From contig DBCH01000032.1 in assembly GCA_002292955.1 (NCBI GenBank), positions 1 to 5,180 on the forward strand: DNA of 5,180 nt, written 5' to 3'. Position 1 is the stretch's first letter. Every line of letters begins with the position of its first letter. Of this stretch, positions 1 through 4,834 are shown piece by piece. Source of the DNA: Microbacteriaceae bacterium UBA963 (lineage in GTDB: Bacteria > Actinomycetota > Actinomycetes > Actinomycetales > Microbacteriaceae). Under the pieces are notes generated by a model, which was not told the origin of the DNA, ran no database searches, and worked only from the letters and a program-made list of their open reading frames with translations. The translations under genes were made by a program, and so were the position numbers.

Positions 1-498
1 GTAGTTGCCATCATGATCGCGCTGATTGCCCTGGTGGGCACGGGAGTGAGTTTTGCCTTCACTGCCGCGAGCTCGAGCTCGTCGTATCAGACAGTCGAGT
101 TCAAGCACGCCGAGGTCACCGCCTCGGAGGTCACAGTTCTCGACAGCGGTCTTGACGGGTCGTCGCCCGGTGACGAACGTTTCTTCATCGTGCCCGCCAC
201 CTCGCCCGAGGGTGGGCTACTGACCGGTTCCCTCACCGTGGTGGCCCCCGACAAGCCCCTGCCCAGCCAGGAGCTTCGCCGATCCGACCTCGTGTTCCAG
301 TTCGGCGCAATCGAAGATCAGCTGGTTGTGGGCGGAGTTGCCGTCTATGAGATTGACGATCCCACGCTGGCACTGGGCAGGGTCGTCACGCGCCCCATTT
401 TGGGCGGATCGGGAGTTTTTGCTGGCGCAACCGGCTGGGTGGACACCACGCACAACGAAGACGGCACGTGGGTGCACGTTTTTCACTACACGAAGTAG
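1..498 (+). CDS. Exported allene-oxide-cyclase/dirigent-like barrel protein (5' end probably outside window)
   Basis: The reading frame is open from base 1. The first ATG in it is at 13 (161 residues from there). A start at 13 would give a hydrophobic segment (residues 1-19) with no basic residues before it, so the true start is probably upstream of the window and the hydrophobic stretch is the core of a signal peptide or membrane anchor. A Ser-rich linker (20-24) follows, then a beta-rich domain of about 130 residues. The C-terminal block with VYEID (111-115), GRVVTRPILGGSGVFAGATG (122-141) and GTWVHVFHY (151-159) matches the allene oxide cyclase barrel-like/dirigent superfamily as I know it: the conserved GGTGxFAGAxG turn followed by a final beta strand. 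In plants these folds act in oxylipin cyclisation or guide phenoxy-radical coupling. The bacterial members have no settled function, so none is assigned. The gene converges on the SDR gene, with 6 bases between the stop codons. Confidence 0.72.
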   Translation, partial: VVAIMIALIALVGTGVSFAFTAASSSSSYQTVEFKHAEVTASEVTVLDSGLDGSSPGDERFFIVPATSPEGGLLTGSLTVVAPDKPLPSQELRRSDLVFQFGAIEDQLVVGGVAVYEIDDPTLALGRVVTRPILGGSGVFAGATGWVDTTHNEDGTWVHVFHYTK

Positions 499-504
499 CG
501 TGCG

Positions 505-1203
505 TTAGGCCGCAAACCGGTCGCTGGGCAAGGACGTCTCGTCGGCGATGATGGCCGCGATAATGACCTGCGCCACGTGCTCGGGCGTCATGCCCATCGG
601 GAAGTTTGGCGCGACGCCACACACGGCACGCGAAGCGAGGCCGGTTTCGGTGTGGCCGGGGTGAGCATCGAGCACCCGCACCTTGCTGCGCCGCACTTCC
701 AGCGCGAGGGCGCGCAGCCAGGCGGCATGGGCCGTCTTGCTCGCCACGTAGGCGGCCATACCCGCAAAGGCCTGCTCGCTCACGATTCCGGTGATGCCCA
801 CAATGACCGGCTGGCGTTCGGCCGCCGCCGACTCCGCAAGTCGTGGCACGAGGCGCGAGATCAGCTCGGCCGGCGCGAGATGATTGACCCGCATGAGGCT
901 GGCGGCATCCGCGAGCGTGGTGCCCTCGACCGTTCCAAATCCCACGATGCCCGCAGCATTGATAACGGCGTCGAGGGGCTCGGGGCGATCGGCAAGGTAC
1001 CTGGCGAGGGTCTGCACGCTTGCCGCGTCTTCGAGATCCAACAGGAGCGACTGCGCGAGGCTCGCCGGGAGGCGGGCCGCCGAATCGTTCGAACGCGCCG
1101 TGCCGAGAACGCTCGCACCTGCGTCGGCGAGTGCTGTGGCGATGAGGCCACCGAGAACGCCCGTGGCGCCCATAACCAAGACTGTCTTGCCACTGAGTTC
1201 CAT
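505..1203 (-). CDS. Short-chain dehydrogenase/reductase (SDR family, NAD(P)-dependent)
   Basis: The product is a 232-residue Rossmann-fold oxidoreductase, a normal length for a classical SDR and expected to be cytosolic. Visible motifs are the cofactor-binding glycine motif GATGVLG (12-18), an acidic D56 after beta-3, NAAG (82-85), the structural Asn107, and the catalytic Y152-x3-K156. PG at 182-183 is followed by HTETGL (184-189), the usual nicotinamide-side PG-x-TxT-like segment. The catalytic Ser is expected 13-14 residues before Tyr152; here those places hold Gly139 and Thr138, so Thr138 may substitute. Ser142 lies nearby but is closer than usual. The substrate cannot be told from sequence. 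The ATG at 1203 is placed directly before the beta-1 strand (LSGKTVLVMGATG), which supports this start. No good Shine-Dalgarno is seen before it. The gene is divergent from the LuxR-type regulator and could share its control region. Confidence 0.9.
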   Translation of the reverse strand: MELSGKTVLVMGATGVLGGLIATALADAGASVLGTARSNDSAARLPASLAQSLLLDLEDAASVQTLARYLADRPEPLDAVINAAGIVGFGTVEGTTLADAASLMRVNHLAPAELISRLVPRLAESAAAERQPVIVGITGIVSEQAFAGMAAYVASKTAHAAWLRALALEVRRSKVRVLDAHPGHTETGLASRAVCGVAPNFPMGMTPEHVAQVIIAAIIADETSLPSDRFAA

Positions 1204-1217
1204 AACAAAAGGCTACC

Positions 1218-1230
1218 GTGTGCGGCACAC
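1218..1230. repeat. Short interrupted palindrome just upstream of the SDR gene
   Basis: GTGTGC (1218-1223) and GCACAC (1225-1230) are perfect inverse complements around a single central G. The site ends 15 bases upstream of the SDR start codon, where it could be a small operator or a leader-RNA element. Its 6-bp arms are short enough to occur by chance, and there is no second copy in the window. Confidence 0.3.
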
Positions 1231-1232
1231 AA

Positions 1233-1269
1233 GAGACCCGGACTCAATGCCCCCATCGGTCCGGGCCTC
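1233..1269. repeat. Imperfect inverted repeat in the SDR leader
   Basis: CCCGGAC (1237-1243) pairs with GTCCGGG (1259-1265). After one A-C mismatch, GAG (1233-1235) pairs with CTC (1267-1269), giving ten pairs around a 15-base loop. It would fold in a leftward transcript reading into the SDR gene. No T run follows in that direction, so it does not look like an intrinsic terminator. Function unknown. Confidence 0.3.
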
Positions 1270-1347
1270 ATGTCTACCGCGGGTTTGATTCCCCAGACAC
1301 TGAAGCCCATTCTCTTGCCTGTGCGTCGAAGTCAATTGTGTCAAACG

Positions 1348-1376
1348 GTCACAAAACGGCTATAGCCGTCTATATT
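1348..1376 (+). promoter_or_regulatory. Predicted sigma70-type promoter for the LuxR-type regulator and hydrolase
   Basis: A -35-like GTCACA (1348-1353, 4 of 6 to TTGACA) and a -10 TATATT (1371-1376, 5 of 6 to TATAAT) are separated by 17 bases. A transcript would start near 1383 and give a leader of about 30 bases before the ATG at 1413. The -10 box falls between the two palindromic sites of the 1352-1393 repeat, which suggests regulated access. The match is by eye; no transcript data exist here. Confidence 0.5.
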
Positions 1377-1393
1377 TGGCTATAGCCGTTTTG
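1352..1393. promoter_or_regulatory. Perfect 16-bp inverted repeat with two nested palindromes, probable operator
   Basis: CAAAACGGCTATAGCC (1352-1367) and its exact reverse complement (1378-1393) flank a 10-base spacer that contains the -10 box. Each arm itself contains the palindrome GGCTATAGCC (1358-1367 and 1378-1387). The first extends to a perfect 14-bp palindrome, ACGGCTATAGCCGT (1356-1369). The 12-mer GGCTATAGCCGT is also repeated directly at 1358 and 1378. The centres are 20 bp apart, close to two helical turns, so two dimers could bind on one face of the DNA. One site sits in the -35/-10 spacer and the other over the predicted start point, as expected for repression. The adjacent LuxR-type regulator is the obvious candidate ligand (inference). 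A terminator role is unlikely between divergent genes. Confidence 0.65.
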
Positions 1394-1401
1394 GTTGACG
1401 T

Positions 1402-1410
1402 GGGGGGGGG
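1402..1410 (+). repeat. Nine-G homopolymer in the translation start region of the regulator
   Basis: Nine consecutive G residues end two bases before the ATG at 1413. The run takes the place of a normal Shine-Dalgarno and could pair partly with the anti-SD through G-C/G-U pairs. If the in-frame TTG at 1395 were the real start, the run would be inside the coding sequence and length changes would shift the frame. If the ATG is the start, length changes would only alter ribosome-site spacing. Confidence 0.6.
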
Positions 1411-1412
1411 AC

Positions 1413-2159
1413 ATGGTTAATCGTTTGCAACGGCGCCTCGATCGGGCCGAGGCCCTGCTTGATGCCATGGCCGTGTGCGAGACGCCCGACGACTTTGCCA
1501 TGGTTTTGGTGAACACGGTGTTCAAACAAGAGCACCTGGTGTTCTCGTACATGTTTGACAACGACGGCACCACCGAGCTGCGCCGACTCGGTGGGTTTGG
1601 CGACCCCACCACGTCGCAACTCGCGGCAAGAGTGAGTATCTGGGAAAACATTGGGGTGGCGCAGAGCTATCGAGAGAACGCCATCGTGCGCATCGAGGAC
1701 GCTCACACGTATCAGCAGACCTACAACATCGCTTACCTGCCGCGCTCGGGTCAGGGGGTGATTTGCCTTCCCCTGCGGGTGTTTGGCAAAACAGCGGGAG
1801 CTTTCTCACTCGTTTTTCGCCACGCGCTGAGCCTGCACGACATCGACGATGCCGAGATTCGATTAGTCCAATTGTGCGCGGAGCACCTGTTGCGTGACTG
1901 GCGCGCCCGCAGTCGTGTTGATCCGCCGGCGAACCTGAACACACCCTCCCTCACCACGCGGCAGCTGACCATCGTGAAGGAACTCCGGCAGGGGCTGTCA
2001 CTGCGCGAGATTGGCGTAATCCTGTCGGTGAGTCACGCAACGGTGAAGTCTGAAGTGCAGAAGGTGTATCGCGCACTGGGCGTGCACAAGAAACGTGACG
2101 CGATTAGTGTTGGAGAGCGAATCGGACTTTTTTCCGAAAACCCTTTAGCTGAGAGGTAG
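1413..2159 (+). CDS. One-component transcriptional regulator, GAF-like sensor plus LuxR-type HTH
   Basis: The 248-residue protein has an N-terminal helix (about 3-20) and then a mixed alpha/beta domain (about 21-165). That domain's layout suggests a GAF-like ligand-sensing fold: FSYMFDNDG, a variable middle, GVICLPLRVFGKTAGAFSLVF, and a closing helix. The C-terminal domain is a clear LuxR/GerE helix-turn-helix: LTTRQ (180-184), SLREIGVILSVS (196-207), recognition helix SHATVKSEVQKVYRALGV (207-224). There is no receiver domain, so it is probably a one-component regulator with an unknown signal. The ATG at 1413 is chosen because it opens the amphipathic helix; an in-frame TTG at 1395 would add six residues encoded through the G run and is less likely. 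A paired palindrome and promoter lie directly upstream, so autoregulation is plausible. The hydrolase gene follows after 16 bases and is likely co-transcribed. Confidence 0.85.
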   Translation: MVNRLQRRLDRAEALLDAMAVCETPDDFAMVLVNTVFKQEHLVFSYMFDNDGTTELRRLGGFGDPTTSQLAARVSIWENIGVAQSYRENAIVRIEDAHTYQQTYNIAYLPRSGQGVICLPLRVFGKTAGAFSLVFRHALSLHDIDDAEIRLVQLCAEHLLRDWRARSRVDPPANLNTPSLTTRQLTIVKELRQGLSLREIGVILSVSHATVKSEVQKVYRALGVHKKRDAISVGERIGLFSENPLAER

Positions 2160-2175
2160 CCTGTCCCGGGCCCGC

Positions 2176-3672
2176 ATGAAAATCACAAAAAACTCACGGA
2201 TGCTCGCTGGCGGCGCCATCACCATTGTGCTCGCTGCCATGTTGTCGTCCTGCGCCCCGCAAACCGACACCGCACCCGCGGCTGATGATTACTACTCGCA
2301 ACAGGTGGAGTGGACAGAGTGTGGCGAATCGCTAACGTGCACCACTGTTGCCGTGCCCACCGACTGGTCGAACCTGGAGGGGGAGTCAATTTCGTTATCC
2401 CTCGTGCGCCACTCTCCAGCCAGTGGCGAGTCTCAGGGCGCGCTGTTTGTCAATCCGGGCGGGCCGGGGGGAAGCGGTGTGGACTTCGTGCGCGATGGCG
2501 TTACCAATGCGGTGGATGAAACCCTGGCTGCCGCCTACGACATCATTGGATTTGACCCACGGGGAGTGGGCGAGTCGACGCCGGTGACGTGCACGGAAGA
2601 CGCGAGCGGGCTCGATGCGTTTCTCTACGGCATCATTCCGGGTGTTCGCGGAACCGAGGAGTGGCTGAACGCCAAGAAGGCCATCGCGCAGGAGTTCATT
2701 GACGGCTGTGAAATGTACACGGGGGAACTTCTTCAGCACCTCGACACGTTGAGTGTCGCCAAAGACCTCGATGTGATGCGAGCCGTCGTGGGCGAAGAGA
2801 AGCTCAACTATCTCGGGTACTCCTATGGCACCTTCATCGGAATGGTCTACGCACAAGAGTTTCCGCAGAATGTTGGCTACATGGTGCTCGACGGTGCCGT
2901 TGATCCGTCGGCCGAAGGTGCCGAATCTCCGGGCCAGGCGGCCGGTTTTGAGATGGCTCTGGGCAACTGGATTGAGTGGTGCCTTGAGCAGGCAGACTGC
3001 CCCTTCAGCGGGACGCCAGAAGAAGTGGCGGCACAGATTGCAACAATGTTGGCGGATCTCGACGAGAATCCCCTCCCCGCGAGCGACGGTCGACTCGTGG
3101 GTGGCGACACCTTTGCGTCGGGTATCACATCGGCCTTGTACTCTCCCGACACGTGGCCTGACCTCTCAGAACTGTTCCTCGGCTACCTCAACGGTGACGT
3201 TGATCCGGCAATTGCGCTCGCCGACTGGTACAACGGGCGAAACGACGACGGCACGTATGTCAGTAACGACACCGAGGCTTTTCTTGCTATCGGCTGTGCC
3301 GACACGCCCGCCACAGAAGAGTCAACGTGGGCCGAGAGCGCCCAGATGATTATTGAGGCAGCTCCCGTCCTGGGCCCCTACTTTACCTATGTCGACGTGC
3401 TGTGTTCACTGTGGCCAAGTCCGCCTGTCTTCGACACCGCGGGCATGAAACCCACGGGAGAGGAGCCGATTATCATCATCGGCACCACGGGCGATCCCTC
3501 GACGCCCATTGAGTGGGCGGAGGGTGTGGTTGAGAGCCTCACCGATGGTCGACTCATCACCTACAGCGGGGAGGGCCACCTCGCCTACAACCGAGGCGAC
3601 TCGTGCGTGAACTCCCTGGTAGACGCCTTCTTCATTGATGACGTGGTTCCGCCGGAGAACTCAACCTGCTAG
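2176..3672 (+). CDS. Secreted TAP-family alpha/beta-hydrolase lipoprotein (SlpD/SlpE-like peptidase)
   Basis: The 498-residue protein is a typical length for actinobacterial tripeptidyl-aminopeptidase-like (TAP) hydrolases. The N-terminus is a lipoprotein signal: basic MKITKNSR, a hydrophobic core (10-22) and lipobox LSSC with the lipidated Cys at 26, so it should be anchored outside the membrane. Hydrolase motifs in order are NPGGPGGSG (93-101, oxyanion region), GFDPRGVGES (125-134), nucleophile elbow GYSYGT (214-219, Ser216), GTTGDPSTP (436-444, catalytic Asp440) and GEGHLAY (465-471, catalytic His468). Ten further Cys (49, 55, 139, 178, 269, 275, 374, 410, 477, 498) suit disulfides in an exported enzyme. 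The family is known for exopeptidase activity, removing short peptides from N-termini; the actual substrate is unknown. The start has no clear Shine-Dalgarno, and translation may be coupled to the upstream regulator gene. A second ATG at 2200 would shorten the basic n-region and is less likely. Confidence 0.92.
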   Translation: MKITKNSRMLAGGAITIVLAAMLSSCAPQTDTAPAADDYYSQQVEWTECGESLTCTTVAVPTDWSNLEGESISLSLVRHSPASGESQGALFVNPGGPGGSGVDFVRDGVTNAVDETLAAAYDIIGFDPRGVGESTPVTCTEDASGLDAFLYGIIPGVRGTEEWLNAKKAIAQEFIDGCEMYTGELLQHLDTLSVAKDLDVMRAVVGEEKLNYLGYSYGTFIGMVYAQEFPQNVGYMVLDGAVDPSAEGAESPGQAAGFEMALGNWIEWCLEQADCPFSGTPEEVAAQIATMLADLDENPLPASDGRLVGGDTFASGITSALYSPDTWPDLSELFLGYLNGDVDPAIALADWYNGRNDDGTYVSNDTEAFLAIGCADTPATEESTWAESAQMIIEAAPVLGPYFTYVDVLCSLWPSPPVFDTAGMKPTGEEPIIIIGTTGDPSTPIEWAEGVVESLTDGRLITYSGEGHLAYNRGDSCVNSLVDAFFIDDVVPPENSTC

Positions 3673-3692
3673 CGCCTCCTGTGGATACTTTG

Positions 3693-3725
3693 GTCTCACT
3701 CGTGACCCTCTAGAGGAGACTCTCC
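3693..3725. repeat. Overlapping inverted repeats between the hydrolase and the pilus genes
   Basis: The 78-base gap holds three nested or overlapping inverted repeats: GTCTC (3693-3697) with GAGAC (3716-3720), the 10-bp palindrome CCTCTAGAGG (3707-3716), and GGAGA-C-TCTCC (3715-3725). A run of five T follows at 3733-3737. None makes a long GC-rich stem directly before the T run, so a terminator call would be weak; an operator or a leader structure for the pilus genes is equally possible. I see no convincing promoter in this gap. Confidence 0.3.
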
Positions 3726-3750
3726 CCAATCATTTTTCAAGGGAGAAGTC

Positions 3751-3960
3751 ATGAACAGCAATCTGTCCCCACATCCACGCCGCGCTCCAGGCGGCGCGAT
3801 GCCCCGCACACCGTGGCTGGCAGGTGATCGCGGTGACGTGCCCGGCTGGGTGCTCATCACGCTGATGACCGCCGGACTGGTGGTGGCGTTATGGGCGCTT
3901 GCCGGGCCGTCACTCGGGCAAGTGTTCAACCAGGCCGTCACCCGCGTGGTCAGTTTCTAG
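3751..3960 (+). CDS. Flp-pilin-like small membrane protein of a Tad pilus locus
   Basis: The 69-residue protein has a Pro/Arg-rich N-terminal region (1-28), a single hydrophobic segment (about 33-52, WVLITLMTAGLVVALWALAG) and a short amphipathic tail. The size, layout and position before two TadE-like genes match the Flp pilin-like proteins of actinobacterial Tad loci (comparable to Rv3656c). The DxGDVPGWVL type of lead-in to the membrane helix fits that group as I recall it. Classical Flp prepilins are cut at Gly before xxxxE(Y/F). Here Gly28 is followed by DVPGW, so the +5 Glu is missing and processing at this site is uncertain. The start is well supported by GGGAG at 3741-3745, five bases before the ATG and the best ribosome site in the window. 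The protein should be inserted in the membrane and may be the major pilin or a pilin relative. Confidence 0.75.
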   Translation: MNSNLSPHPRRAPGGAMPRTPWLAGDRGDVPGWVLITLMTAGLVVALWALAGPSLGQVFNQAVTRVVSF

Positions 3961-3971
3961 GCCGCAGACAC

Positions 3972-4358
3972 GTGCGCGACGAGTCGGGCTCGGCCATCGT
4001 GGAGTTCTTGCTCGTGAGTGTGCTGCTGGTGGCGCTCACCGCAGGCATCGTGCAATTGGCGCTCGCCCTCCACGTTCGAAACACTCTGGCCGATGCTGCC
4101 GCCGAGGGGGCTCGACACGCATCGCTCGTGGGACAAACGGATCAGGACGGCGTTCGCCGCACGCGTGACCTGATTCGGGTGGCAGTGGGGATGGGCGATG
4201 AGGCCGACGTGGTTGCCCGCCGCGAGGTGTGGCAGGGCGCTCCCACGGTGACGGTCATGGTAACAGCCCCGCTGCCACTCCTGGGGTTCTTCGGCCCTCC
4301 GAGCGGCCTGCGCGTCGTGGGCCGCGCGCCCATCGAAGTTCTTGCAGGTCAGCGATGA
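3972..4358 (+). CDS. TadE-like pseudopilin
   Basis: The 128-residue protein begins with a short polar leader and a prepilin-type motif, Gly6 followed by SAIVEF with Glu at +5. A single membrane helix (about 9-32) follows, then HVRNTLADAAAEGARHAS (34-51), the typical TadE segment after the helix, and a periplasmic/extracellular-type beta-rich tail ending in PLPLLGFFGPPSGLRVVGRA (100-119). TadE-like proteins are minor pilins of the Tad (tight adherence) type IV pilus system. The GTG start at 3972 is chosen because it lies 11 bases after the previous stop and gives the short leader normal for this family. The frame is open further left to an ATG at 3891, but that would overlap the Flp-like gene by 70 bases with non-family sequence. 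The stop overlaps the next start by 4 bases (ATGA). Confidence 0.85.
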   Translation: MRDESGSAIVEFLLVSVLLVALTAGIVQLALALHVRNTLADAAAEGARHASLVGQTDQDGVRRTRDLIRVAVGMGDEADVVARREVWQGAPTVTVMVTAPLPLLGFFGPPSGLRVVGRAPIEVLAGQR

Positions 4359-4834
4359 CCATGCTGCGGGCTCTGCCGGCGCTGCGCGCTCGGCGGGCTT
4401 TCCGAACACTGCGCAACAGCACAGGGTCGGCGGCACTTGAATTCATCGCCGCCGCGCTCGTACTCCTCGTGCCGTGTGTGTATACCGTTCTCATCTTCGG
4501 CGCAATTGAGTCGGCGCAGTTTGCCGTCTCCGGCGCCGCGCGTCATGCGGCCCGCGTGTTTGTTGAGCAGTCCTCTCCCACGGTGGCAACGCGTTACGCC
4601 CGCGATTCGGCCCTGATGAGTGTGCGGGAGCAAGCCCCGCACGCATCGAAGCCCAGCGTTGTGGTCACCTGCCGAGGCACCTGCTTGGCTTCCGGCGGCA
4701 CCGTTACGGTTCGCGTTGCCGTGCGCGTGCCTCTGCCGTTTCTGCCGCAGTGGCCGTCGGTTCGCCAGTTCACATCAGTGAGTGTGTCGGCTAGTGCCAC
4801 ACAGTCACACGCACGACTGGGCTCGGCCGGTTGA
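4355..4834 (+). CDS. Second TadE/TadF-like pseudopilin
   Basis: The 159-residue protein has a basic N-terminal leader (Arg-rich, 5-20) and a prepilin-type site, Gly24 followed by SAALEF with Glu29 at +5. Its membrane helix spans about 28-50. The post-helix segment SAQFAVSGAARHAARVFVEQ (53-72) is shared in style with TadE/TadF proteins. C106 and C110 could form a small disulfide loop outside the membrane, and the segment VRVPLPFLPQWP (123-134) parallels the PLPLLGFFGPP part of the preceding protein. It is the counterpart of the second TadE-like gene usual in actinobacterial Tad loci. The ATG at 4355 overlaps the upstream stop by 4 bases and has AGG at 4346-4348 before it. Longer in-frame reading to 4229 lies inside the upstream gene and lacks support; ATG 4361 is a weaker alternative. 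Confidence 0.82.
   Translation: MTMLRALPALRARRAFRTLRNSTGSAALEFIAAALVLLVPCVYTVLIFGAIESAQFAVSGAARHAARVFVEQSSPTVATRYARDSALMSVREQAPHASKPSVVVTCRGTCLASGGTVTVRVAVRVPLPFLPQWPSVRQFTSVSVSASATQSHARLGSAG

Noticed and set aside
68..81. 14-bp palindrome of alternating GAGCTC units
   Set aside because: It lies inside a Ser-codon-rich linker of the barrel protein and is explained by codon repetition.
386..1228. Minus-strand open frame of 280 codons overlapping the SDR in another frame
   Set aside because: Its product is Arg/Gly/Pro-rich low-complexity sequence with no fold signature, and it runs through the convergent gene.
1279..1298. GGTTTGATTCC resembling a tRNA T-loop
   Set aside because: The flanking bases do not form a clean five-pair stem, and there is no anticodon arm or acceptor stem around it.
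1339..1344. Perfect TTGACA on the minus strand as a -35 box for the SDR
   Set aside because: No acceptable -10 lies 16-19 bases further on. The nearest candidate, GAGAAT (1309-1314), is 24 bases away from it, or 15 bases from the overlapping TTGACT at 1330-1335. Too weak to list as a promoter.
577..1365. Long + strand open frame of 262 codons opposite the SDR
   Set aside because: It is rich in Arg, Gly and His without any domain, and the opposite strand carries all SDR motifs in order, so it is an antisense shadow of a high-GC gene.
1352..1393. Reading the inverted repeat as a bidirectional intrinsic terminator (A4, stem, T4)
   Set aside because: It lies between divergent genes, contains a good -10 box in its spacer, and has nested palindromes with helical spacing, all of which fit an operator better.
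3891..3971. Longer N-terminus for the TadE-like gene from ATG 3891
   Set aside because: It would overlap the Flp-like gene by 70 bases and add sequence without TadE character; the GTG at 3972 gives the expected short leader.
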